Assembly: GCA_937860195.1 (NCBI GenBank)
Contig: CALMBN010000354.1
Span: 1-9,601, forward strand
Direction of reading: 5' to 3'
Length of the DNA stretch: 9,601 bases
From: an uncultured Novosphingobium sp.
GTDB taxonomy: Bacteria; Pseudomonadota; Alphaproteobacteria; Sphingomonadales; Sphingomonadaceae
Within the stretch, counting starts at the first letter, position 1. Each line of letters begins with the position of its first letter. This document shows, piece by piece, positions 1 through 5,210 of this stretch. The notes below the pieces were generated by a model. It was given only the letters and a program-made list of their open reading frames with translations. It made no database searches and had not been told where the DNA came from. Made by a program: the position numbers and the translations under genes.

Positions 1-253
1 GACCGATCTGGCGGCTCTGGCCGGTCACGTGCCGAATTGGCAAGCATTTCTGCGGCTGGGCGTCGAAGCAGGCGGGCTTGGCAAAGCGGGCGAAACGGTG
101 GCCGAAGCGATCGAAGCCCGGCTGCGGACCGGTCGCCTGTTGGGCGCAGAGGACTGGATCAAGGCGCGCGAGGCGGAGCTCGGCCGGCCCTTGCGCGCAG
201 CAAAGCGGGGGCCGAAGGGGAAGGCGGGGGGATTGGGCGATGGGGCTAATTAG
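1..253 (+). CDS. REP-associated tyrosine transposase (RAYT, IS200/Y1 family), C-terminal fragment
   Basis: The reading frame is open from the first full codon (position 2) to TAG at 251-253, so the N-terminal part, including the HUH and tyrosine catalytic motifs, lies outside the window. About 83 residues remain. They resemble the usual tail of RAYT proteins: a helical stretch (NWQAFLRLG), a TGRLLGAEDWIKAREAELGR segment, and a basic end with KRGPKGK. RAYTs are single-copy housekeeping-like transposases that act on REP palindromes. Fittingly, the stop codon lies inside a REP-like repeat beginning at 247. A GTG at 29 opens a 74-codon ORF, but it is internal to the longer frame and not a real start. 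Whether the upstream part is intact cannot be judged. The family call rests only on tail similarity and the adjoining repeat. Confidence 0.6.
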   Translation, partial: TDLAALAGHVPNWQAFLRLGVEAGGLGKAGETVAEAIEARLRTGRLLGAEDWIKAREAELGRPLRAAKRGPKGKAGGLGDGAN

Positions 254-290
254 TATAGTGTCCCCGGAATTCGTAGTGTCCCCGGAATTC
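247..290 (+). repeat. REP-like repeat, left copy (two tandem 17-bp cores)
   Basis: The sequence TAGTGTCCCCGGAATTC occurs exactly twice, at 256-272 and 274-290, a period of 18 bp. The outer end is extended by TAATTAGTA (247-255). The block 247-272 is the inverted counterpart of 813-839. The TAG stop of the transposase tail (251-253) is part of the repeat. The central CCGGAATTC makes each core partly palindromic. A REP recognised by the neighbouring RAYT is the simplest reading. Confidence 0.65.
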
Positions 291-394
291 TGGCGCGTCG
301 GGCGCGCTCTGTTCGGGCTTCCATTCCCGACAGCGCGACTTGCGCTGCGCGAGCGGATATGCCAGCCAAGGCGCGATAGTGCAAGGGGATCACC

Positions 395-730
395 ATGCTC
401 GCCGCAATCCTGCTGATGGCAGCCGCACCGGCTGACGCTCGCCCGACCAGCGAAGGAGCCCTGAACGGGTGGTTTAATTGCGTGGGCAATGCGGCCGATC
501 GCTTTGCGATAGAGTCGACCGAAACGGCCGACGTGATCGCCCAAGGCGCGCTGGGGGTGTGCGGATCGAAGGAAGTCGCCTATTGGGTGGCGCTGTATGA
601 CGAGCTGCGAGAGGGCTCGACCGGCCTCCAAGATACCAAGACCGTGTTCGACCTGCACAAACAGCGGGCGTACCAGATTGCGGTCGCTAAGGTATTGATC
701 GCGCGAAGCACGAAGAAAACTACGCCCTAG
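395..730 (+). CDS. Small probable secreted protein of unknown function, 111 aa
   Basis: No family recognised. The ATG at 395 is preceded by AAGGGG (383-388) at a 6-nt spacing, a good Shine-Dalgarno match, and an in-frame TAG at 377-379 rules out any far-upstream start. Residues 1-15 form a short hydrophobic signal-like segment ending in ADA, a plausible signal peptidase I site, although the n-region has no Lys or Arg. The mature part would be about 96 residues with two cysteines (C29 and C56) that could form a disulfide, and a basic C-terminus (RSTKKTTP). It looks mostly helical. The gene stands alone between the two inverted REP-like blocks, with a 6-bp hairpin starting at its stop codon. 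It may be an ordinary host gene flanked by extragenic REPs or a cargo gene; the sequence does not decide. Confidence 0.6.
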   Translation: MLAAILLMAAAPADARPTSEGALNGWFNCVGNAADRFAIESTETADVIAQGALGVCGSKEVAYWVALYDELREGSTGLQDTKTVFDLHKQRAYQIAVAKVLIARSTKKTTP

Positions 731-746
731 CTTGCAAAAAGCAAGC
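730..746 (+). terminator. Short hairpin at the stop codon of the small secreted-protein gene
   Basis: GCTTGC (730-735), loop AAAAA, then GCAAGC (741-746) is a perfect 6-bp inverted repeat beginning on the last base of the TAG stop. It is followed by CGGGCGC, not a T-run, so a classical intrinsic terminator is not supported. It could be a weak terminator or a 3'-end stabilising hairpin. Confidence 0.3.
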
Positions 747-760
747 GGGCGCATGGTCAA

Positions 761-839
761 AACTCCAGGGGAGAGTTCCAGGGGAGAGTTCCAGGGGAGA
801 GTTCTGGGGGGAGAGTTCTGGGGACACTATACTTAATTA
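761..839 (-). repeat. REP-like repeat, right copy, inverted and tandemly expanded
   Basis: Reading left to right, the core GAGTTC + C/T + A/G + GGGGA recurs: a partial unit at 761-772, 13-bp units at 773-785 and 786-798, a 14-bp unit at 799-812 with two extra G, and a final unit at 813-825 that continues into ACTATACTTAATTA (826-839). Block 813-839 is the reverse complement of 247-272 apart from two substitutions and one inserted T. The copy is therefore inverted relative to the left one and closes a segment of about 590 bp. The tandem units are short and lack spacers, so this is not a CRISPR array. Confidence 0.65.
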
Positions 840-1057
840 CCGCGAAAGCTGCGTGGTGGTTCACGGCAGGCAATCCCACACCTCCGCAATCCGCCCGGCT
901 CTGCCCAACCCGCCAACCTGCACCGGACAGACACTGTGCGCCTCGCGCCCCAATCGGCGTAGTCCTTGCCGGACCGGCACTCAGCCCTTGCCGCGACCTT
1001 ATGGTGACTTTTCGCCGCCATCGCCGCTCGGCGTTCTTGCTGCTTGTTCGGGATGAT
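840..1057. other. Stretch without a supportable gene
   Basis: Together with the right-hand repeat this is the longest gene-free stretch (731-1057). The minus strand has an open frame (833-1087) that runs through the tRNA at one end and takes its stop from the REP-like repeat at the other. Its best inner start gives about 62 Arg-rich residues with no ribosome site and no recognised motif, so I do not call it. I see no T-run terminator for the tRNA, which reads into this region. Confidence 0.5.
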
Positions 1058-1144
1058 TGGTGCGGTCGAGAAGACTCGAACTTCCACGGGCTTTCGCCCA
1101 CAACGACCTCAACGTTGCGCGTCTACCAGTTCCGCCACGACCGC
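1058..1144 (-). tRNA. tRNA-Leu (anticodon GAG)
   Basis: Read on the minus strand, this 87-nt gene folds as a class II tRNA. The acceptor pairs GCGGTCG (1144-1138) with CGACCGC (1068-1062). The D-arm has GGTAGACGC. The anticodon stem is CAACG/CGTTG around loop TTGAGGT (1112-1106), giving anticodon GAG (1110-1108), which reads Leu codons CUC and CUU. A long variable arm (GGGCGAAAGCCC) is typical of tRNA-Leu. The T-loop TTCGAGT sits on a 5-bp stem with one G-T pair. Discriminator A and an encoded CCA (1060-1058) end the gene. It is transcribed in the same direction as the zinc-ribbon gene upstream, about 106 bp away. Confidence 0.96.
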
Positions 1145-1250
1145 TAAATCATCGGGGCGAAATGATCGCTCCGGGGGGGTAGGAGCGCGCCCTTAGCAAA
1201 GGGGGAGGGGGGCTGCAAGCGAGGAAAGCGCAAGCGGGGAGGGCCACGCC
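1145..1250 (-). promoter_or_regulatory. Spacer upstream of tRNA-Leu, weak promoter candidate
   Basis: The minus strand shows TTGCAG (1218-1213), a 17-bp spacer, and TAAGGG (1196-1191 region, within TGCTAAGGGC at 1198-1189), about 45 bp before the tRNA 5' end. The -10 match is poor. The decamer TGCTAAGGGC also occurs upstream of hisC (9278-9269), with a -35-like box at the same spacing. The plus strand also has an imperfect direct repeat GCAAGCGAGGA (1215-1225) / GCAAGCGGGGA (1230-1240). No clear terminator is seen for the gene ending at 1251. Confidence 0.25.
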
Positions 1251-2153
1251 TCAGCTGCCGGGTTTCCAGCCATAGCTCGCCTTCACAGCCGCTTTCGGAA
1301 CCGGCACCAGCGCTTCGTTGATCGAAACGCTTTCGCCGGGCGCGAGGACCCGTTTGGGTGGGGTAACCTCTGCGGTAAAGACGACCCGTTCGCGCGCATC
1401 CCGCAGCACCACCAGAATCGCCGGAACCGAGCGCGAGGTTTGCGAGATGTTGGTGACGGTCCCGTTCGCTTCAAAGAACCAGCTTCGATCGGGCAACTGG
1501 CGCTGGCCCTGGCGTTTGGCCGGGAAATCAAGCTTCAGGCCCGGTTGTTCCTCGGCAAACATCGGCTGGGCGAAGGGCATCCAGCTGGGCAGGCCGAACC
1601 ATGCCGTTGCCGCGACGGCACCGAGTGCGACCACCGCGAAAAGCGCGGCGGCCAGGGTCCACATTTTGGCCGGGTTGCGGCGCGCGCGGAACGGCGGTTC
1701 GTAATCGAACTGCGACGAATCGTCGTAAGAATCAGCCAGCGACACGCGCGGATCGGGCGACGGCAAACCTGCACCATCGTTGTAGGATAGCGGCGGCGGC
1801 GGTGAATCCGGCTCTTCGGCAGGGTGTTCGAATGCGGGCGGAGGTGCAGTTTGTTCGGGGGCCGGGTCCGGCGGTGGGGCCCAGGCCACAGCGGTTTCAG
1901 GCCTAGGCACATCGGGCTCGGCGACAACCGGCTCCGGTTCTGGCGCAGCAGTTTCGGCGATCGGTTCGGGCGGGCTCGCAACCTCGACAAGTGGCTCAGG
2001 CTTTGGTTCAGGTGGCGGCGGAACGACCAGTTCCGGACCGTCCTGGAACCACGAATGCTTGCACTTGGCGCAACGGACGGTGCGCCCATCGACGCCAATC
2101 GCGGTGTCGGGAACGACGTAGCGAGTGTTACAGGCGGGGCAGGCAATGATCAT
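1251..2153 (-). CDS. Membrane-anchored MJ0042-type zinc-ribbon protein, 300 aa
   Basis: The start chosen is ATG at 2153 (MIIACPACNTRYVV), because the family begins directly with the zinc ribbon; the frame stays open to 2234 but the extra 27 residues look unrelated. No good Shine-Dalgarno is present. In order: a zinc ribbon with C5/C8 and C28/C31 (CPAC...CAKC); a long Pro/Glu/Ala-rich linker, about residues 44-155; one transmembrane segment, about 164-186; and a C-terminal domain, about 205-300, resembling the DUF3426-type domain often paired with this ribbon (NGTVTNIS..., LAPGESVSINEAL). The predicted topology puts ribbon and linker in the cytoplasm and the C-terminal domain in the periplasm. 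The biochemical role is not established. Its divergent position beside ftsEX suggests, but does not show, an envelope or division role. Confidence 0.88.
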   Translation of the reverse strand: MIIACPACNTRYVVPDTAIGVDGRTVRCAKCKHSWFQDGPELVVPPPPEPKPEPLVEVASPPEPIAETAAPEPEPVVAEPDVPRPETAVAWAPPPDPAPEQTAPPPAFEHPAEEPDSPPPPLSYNDGAGLPSPDPRVSLADSYDDSSQFDYEPPFRARRNPAKMWTLAAALFAVVALGAVAATAWFGLPSWMPFAQPMFAEEQPGLKLDFPAKRQGQRQLPDRSWFFEANGTVTNISQTSRSVPAILVVLRDARERVVFTAEVTPPKRVLAPGESVSINEALVPVPKAAVKASYGWKPGS

Positions 2154-2294
2154 GGTGCTTGCGTTAAGCATGAGCCAAGGCCATGCGGCAAGCACTTGCC
2201 GGGGAAAGGTGGGTCGCAATGCCCTTTTTTCCACATGGATTGGCCGCTATAGCCCGGCGCGAGCCCTGTCACCGCCTGGACCACCCCTGATCTC
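2154..2294. promoter_or_regulatory. Divergent intergenic region between the zinc-ribbon gene and ftsE
   Basis: These 141 bp must hold promoters for both directions. A self-complementary CTATAG at 2247-2252 could serve as -10 on either strand. On plus, TATAGC (2248-2253) has a T-rich TTTTTT 17 bp upstream (2225-2230). On minus, a GTGACA-like box lies about 15 bp away. Neither is a strong consensus match. ftsE has no recognisable Shine-Dalgarno before its ATG at 2295. Confidence 0.3.
2155..2195 (-). promoter_or_regulatory. Dyad/hairpin abutting the zinc-ribbon start codon
   Basis: GTGCTTGC (2155-2162) and GCAAGCAC (2188-2195) are perfect 8-bp inverted repeats. Nested inside are GCATG (2168-2172) and CATGC (2182-2186). 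The dyad ends one base before the ATG (2153-2151) of the minus-strand gene. In its mRNA it would form an 8+5-bp stem with an asymmetric internal loop (1 x 5 nt) and a 9-nt apical loop, covering the place where a ribosome site should be. It may act as RNA or as a DNA operator; no family is recognised. Confidence 0.45.
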
Positions 2295-3032
2295 ATGACC
2301 AAAGCCACCGATGGGGAAACCATTCAGTTCGACAATGTGGGCCTGCGCTATGGCGCAGATCGCGAAGTGTTGAGCGATGTGTCATTTACCCTGTTCCCCG
2401 GCAGCTTCTATTTTCTGACCGGAGCTAGCGGGGCCGGAAAAACCTCATTGCTCAAGCTGCTGTATCTTGCGCAGCGTCCATCGCGCGGGATGATCCGGAT
2501 GTTCGGGACCGATGCGATCACGATGCCGCGTGAGCGCCTGCCGGGGTTGCGGCGGCGGCTGGGAGTGGTGTTTCAGGACTTTCGGCTGGTTCCTCACTTG
2601 TCGGCGTTTGACAATGTCGCGCTGCCGCTCCGGGTTGCGGGGGCGGCTGAGAATGACCTGCTCAAGCCGGTTGCCGACATGCTCGAATGGGTGAAATTGG
2701 GTGAGCGCATGCATGCGCTGCCAGCGCAACTGTCGGGCGGGGAGCAGCAGCGCGTGGCGATCGCCCGCGCGGTGATCGGCCGGCCTGAATTGCTGATCGC
2801 CGACGAGCCCACCGGCAATGTCGATCCCGAAATGGCGATCAAATTGTTGCGGCTGTTTGAAGCGCTCAACCGGATGGGCACCACAGTGGTGGTTGCGACT
2901 CATGATGTGCACTTGCTCAAAAAAGTACCGGATTCGTTGATTATGCGGCTCGATAAGGGGCGATTGTCTGACCCAACGGGTGCGTTGCGCTATCCGCCAC
3001 GGCCTTCGGGCGGATTCGGGGCGCGGAACTGA
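2295..3032 (+). CDS. ftsE: Cell division ATP-binding protein FtsE
   Basis: FtsE is the ATPase of the FtsEX complex at the division septum; with FtsX it couples ATP hydrolysis to activation of periplasmic peptidoglycan hydrolases. The 245-aa protein has every ABC ATPase motif: Walker A GASGAGKTS (43-51), Q-loop VFQDFRL (Q94), signature LSGGEQQ (146-152), Walker B LLIADE (166-171) and H-loop H203 (ATHD). The length is near the usual 220-245 residues, with a short Pro/Gly-rich extension after about residue 228. ATG at 2295 is chosen because the family starts shortly before the IQFDNVGLRYG strand. It is the first gene of a five-gene operon, and its TGA (3030-3032) is followed at once by ftsX. Confidence 0.95.
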   Translation: MTKATDGETIQFDNVGLRYGADREVLSDVSFTLFPGSFYFLTGASGAGKTSLLKLLYLAQRPSRGMIRMFGTDAITMPRERLPGLRRRLGVVFQDFRLVPHLSAFDNVALPLRVAGAAENDLLKPVADMLEWVKLGERMHALPAQLSGGEQQRVAIARAVIGRPELLIADEPTGNVDPEMAIKLLRLFEALNRMGTTVVVATHDVHLLKKVPDSLIMRLDKGRLSDPTGALRYPPRPSGGFGARN

Positions 3033-3035
3033 GTG

Positions 3036-3974
3036 ATGACGACAGAGCTTCCTTCATCCGCCTCGAACACCCTGATGCAAAGATGGCGCGCGTTCTCGCG
3101 CGGCACCGGGCCAGAGCTGATGTCGCAGCGGCGCCTGGCCGGGCCGATGCCGTGGGTGATTGCGATCATGGTCGCGCTGACGGTGATCGCCGCAGCGGGC
3201 GGCTTTGCGCTGAGCAACACCGCGAGCAACGCAACCGAAGCGCTATCGGGCGGGGTGACCGTGCAGGTCGTAGAGGCCAATCCGGTTGAGCGCGACCGGC
3301 AGGCCAAAGCGGCTGCGAGGGTCTTGCAGGCGACTCCTGGCGTCGTCGGAGTGGTGATCGTCTCACAGGATGATGTCGAACGGCTGATCGAGCCGTGGCT
3401 CGGCGCGCGGGCCATCGTGGACCAGATCCCGGTGCCGGCCCTGATCGACGTGCGGATGCGCGCGCAGGTCGATGGCGAGGTGCTCGGTGGGCTGCGCCGG
3501 ATCGTCCGCAATGTCGCCCCGGCGGCGCGGGTTGATGCGCAATCAACCTGGCTCAAACCAGTGTTCGGAGCCATCAATTCGCTGCAATGGCTGGCCTTCG
3601 CATTGGTCGCTCTGCTGAGTCTGGCATTGGCAGCGGCAGTGCTGCTGGCGGTGCGCACCGCGCTTGGTGCCAATCGTGAGACGATCGAGATTGTCCACCT
3701 GCTCGGCGGTACCGATAGCCAGATTGCGTGGGTATTCCAGCGCGCGATCGGCTTTGATGCAGCAGGTGGCGGTGCGGCAGGACTCGCGCTGGGGCTGGTC
3801 GTAGTGATGTTTCTGGGGCAGCAGTTTGGCGGAATGGAGGCTGGGCTGGTCAGTTCAGGCGCACTCGACTGGCTTGATTGGGTGTTGCTGGCGCTGGTTC
3901 CGATAATCGGCGTTCTCCTTGCAGTGTTCACCGCGCGGTTGACCGTGATCCGCGCACTCAGGAAGATGCTTTGA
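3036..3974 (+). CDS. ftsX: Cell division protein FtsX
   Basis: FtsX is the membrane partner of FtsE; its large periplasmic loop contacts regulators of cell-wall amidases. The 312-aa protein has a cytoplasmic N-terminus, TM1 at about 38-59, a periplasmic domain of about 120 residues, then three more helices at about 183-210, 238-262 and 280-300: the classic FtsX four-helix layout. The family motif EIVHLLGGTDSQIA (about 218-231) lies in the cytoplasmic loop after TM2 and matches the FtsE coupling region. GTG at 3033 and ATG at 3036 are adjacent in-frame starts after the ftsE stop. I prefer the ATG; nothing before it separates them. Translational coupling to ftsE is likely. Confidence 0.93.
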   Translation: MTTELPSSASNTLMQRWRAFSRGTGPELMSQRRLAGPMPWVIAIMVALTVIAAAGGFALSNTASNATEALSGGVTVQVVEANPVERDRQAKAAARVLQATPGVVGVVIVSQDDVERLIEPWLGARAIVDQIPVPALIDVRMRAQVDGEVLGGLRRIVRNVAPAARVDAQSTWLKPVFGAINSLQWLAFALVALLSLALAAAVLLAVRTALGANRETIEIVHLLGGTDSQIAWVFQRAIGFDAAGGGAAGLALGLVVVMFLGQQFGGMEAGLVSSGALDWLDWVLLALVPIIGVLLAVFTARLTVIRALRKML

Positions 3975-3978
3975 TCCA

Positions 3979-4509
3979 ATGCTCCGCCGCCTGATCGCTT
4001 TGTTCCTGCTCGCATGGGCGCTGGGCTTTGTCTGGTTCGCGGTGGCGTTGCCGCAGCCGGCCGGAGAGGAGCGGACCGACGGTGTGGTCGTGCTGACCGG
4101 CGGCAAGGGGCGGATCGACCGGGGCCTGGAAGTGCTGCGCGGAAACTGGGCTCCCGAATTGCTGATCTCTGGCGTCGACGAGAGTGTCAAACCGCACGAA
4201 TTTGCGGACGAATACCGGATCGGCAGCCTGCAAATGGCCTGCTGCGTCACACTCGGCTTCGCCGCGACCGACACAATGAGCAATGCCACCGAGACCGCCG
4301 AATGGATCAAGACACAACGGATGCGCTCGGTCCGGCTGGTAACCAGCGACTGGCACATGCGGCGCGCAGTGCTGGAACTGCGCCGGGCAATTCCGGCTGA
4401 TGTTGCGATCATTCAGGATGGCGTGCCGACCCGGCCCAGCCTGAAAATGCTGTTTCTGGAATATCACAAGCTGCTGGCACGGCTCGCCTGGCAGTTGGTG
4501 GGAGCGTGA
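3979..4509 (+). CDS. YdcF/DUF218 (SanA/ElyC-like) family protein
   Basis: DUF218 proteins such as SanA and ElyC act in envelope biogenesis in enterobacteria, but the reaction of this member is unknown. The 176-aa protein has one N-terminal hydrophobic segment (about 5-24), a signal anchor placing the rest in the periplasm. Family motifs follow: VVVLTGGKGRIDRGLEVL (36-53), LLISGV (61-66), a T-x-SNA-x-ET segment (99-106) and LVTSDWHMRRA (120-130). It is shorter than ElyC, which has two N-terminal membrane helices. The start is 4 nt after the ftsX stop, and its TGA (4507-4509) lies within the start region of the acyltransferase gene. Co-transcription with ftsEX suggests a cell-wall or envelope role (inference). 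Confidence 0.85.
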   Translation: MLRRLIALFLLAWALGFVWFAVALPQPAGEERTDGVVVLTGGKGRIDRGLEVLRGNWAPELLISGVDESVKPHEFADEYRIGSLQMACCVTLGFAATDTMSNATETAEWIKTQRMRSVRLVTSDWHMRRAVLELRRAIPADVAIIQDGVPTRPSLKMLFLEYHKLLARLAWQLVGA

Positions 4510-4511
4510 GC

Positions 4512-5210
4512 GTGGAACGGTTGCTGGACATCCCGCGCTCGATCGCATTTTACGTCGCCTTCTACCTCGGTTCGGTGTTTGTCATCGGCGCCAGCGCGGT
4601 GGCTTTGCTGGGCAGCACCGAGGCTTTCCGCTGGATGGTCGATCGCTGGGCCCGCTGGCACCGGCTGTGCATGCGCGTCCTGTTGGGGCAGACCGTTCGG
4701 CTTGAAGGCGAAATCCCTGCTGGGCCGGTGTTCGTGGCGATCAAGCATGAGAGTTATTTTGAGGCGATAGACCTTGCGCGGTTGCTGCACAGACCGGGTG
4801 TTTTTGCCAAATCCGAGCTGATGCGGATTCCGATCTGGGGACTCGTCGGGGATCGCTATGGTCTGGTCGAAGTCCAGCGCGACCAGGGGGCCAAGGCGTT
4901 GCGCCACATGATGGCGGCAGCCAAACGGCTGAGCGGAGAGGAAGGCCGACCGCTGGTGATTTTCCCCGAAGGCACACGTGTTCCGCTTGGCACCGCGCCG
5001 CCGCTGCAATCGGGATTTGCCGGCATATACAAGTTGCTTGGCCTGCCAGTCGTGGCAATCGCGGTCGATTCTGGCCGGCTCTATCACCGCTGGTGGAAGC
5101 GTCCGGGAACGATCACTTACAAGGTCGTCGATCTGATCCCGCCGGGCTTGCCCCGCGATCAGGCCGAAGCGCGGGTTCACGCCGCAATCAACCACTACAA
5201 CGCATCATGA
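4512..5210 (+). CDS. plsC: PlsC-type 1-acyl-sn-glycerol-3-phosphate acyltransferase
   Basis: This family transfers an acyl chain to lysophosphatidic acid to make phosphatidic acid, the precursor of membrane phospholipids, at the inner membrane. GTG at 4512 (232 aa) is chosen because GGGAG at 4500-4504 sits 7 nt upstream. GTG at 4506 (two residues longer) overlaps the upstream stop as GTGA but lies only 1 nt from that site. An N-terminal hydrophobic segment (about 10-33) is followed by KHESYFE, where H79 and E84 give HX4E in place of the textbook HX4D; then VEVQRDQGAK (about 119-128) and FPEGTR (151-156), the phosphate-binding motif. As several PlsC-like paralogues may exist in one genome, the exact acceptor is not certain. 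Confidence 0.87.
   Translation: MERLLDIPRSIAFYVAFYLGSVFVIGASAVALLGSTEAFRWMVDRWARWHRLCMRVLLGQTVRLEGEIPAGPVFVAIKHESYFEAIDLARLLHRPGVFAKSELMRIPIWGLVGDRYGLVEVQRDQGAKALRHMMAAAKRLSGEEGRPLVIFPEGTRVPLGTAPPLQSGFAGIYKLLGLPVVAIAVDSGRLYHRWWKRPGTITYKVVDLIPPGLPRDQAEARVHAAINHYNAS

Noticed and set aside
761..825. Possible CRISPR array
   Set aside because: Units are 13-14 bp and directly abutting, with no unique spacers; better explained as expanded REP cores.
833..1087. Minus-strand frame between the tRNA and the right repeat
   Set aside because: It overlaps the tRNA gene, its stop comes from the repeat, no ribosome site precedes the inner ATG, and the Arg-rich peptide shows no family features.
2154..2234. 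N-terminal extension of the zinc-ribbon protein (27 residues)
   Set aside because: The family starts directly at the zinc ribbon, and this stretch coincides with the dyad and the divergent regulatory region.
2990..4015. Long minus-strand open frame (341 codons) opposite ftsX
   Set aside because: It is the antisense shadow of ftsX in GC-rich DNA; composition is Ser/Ala/Thr/Arg-rich with no motif, while the plus strand encodes a clear FtsX.
5093..5206. N-terminal extension of the NRAMP protein
   Set aside because: This frame is the shadow of the plsC 3' end; the ATG at 5207 forms a typical ATGA overlap and gives the expected NRAMP N-terminus.
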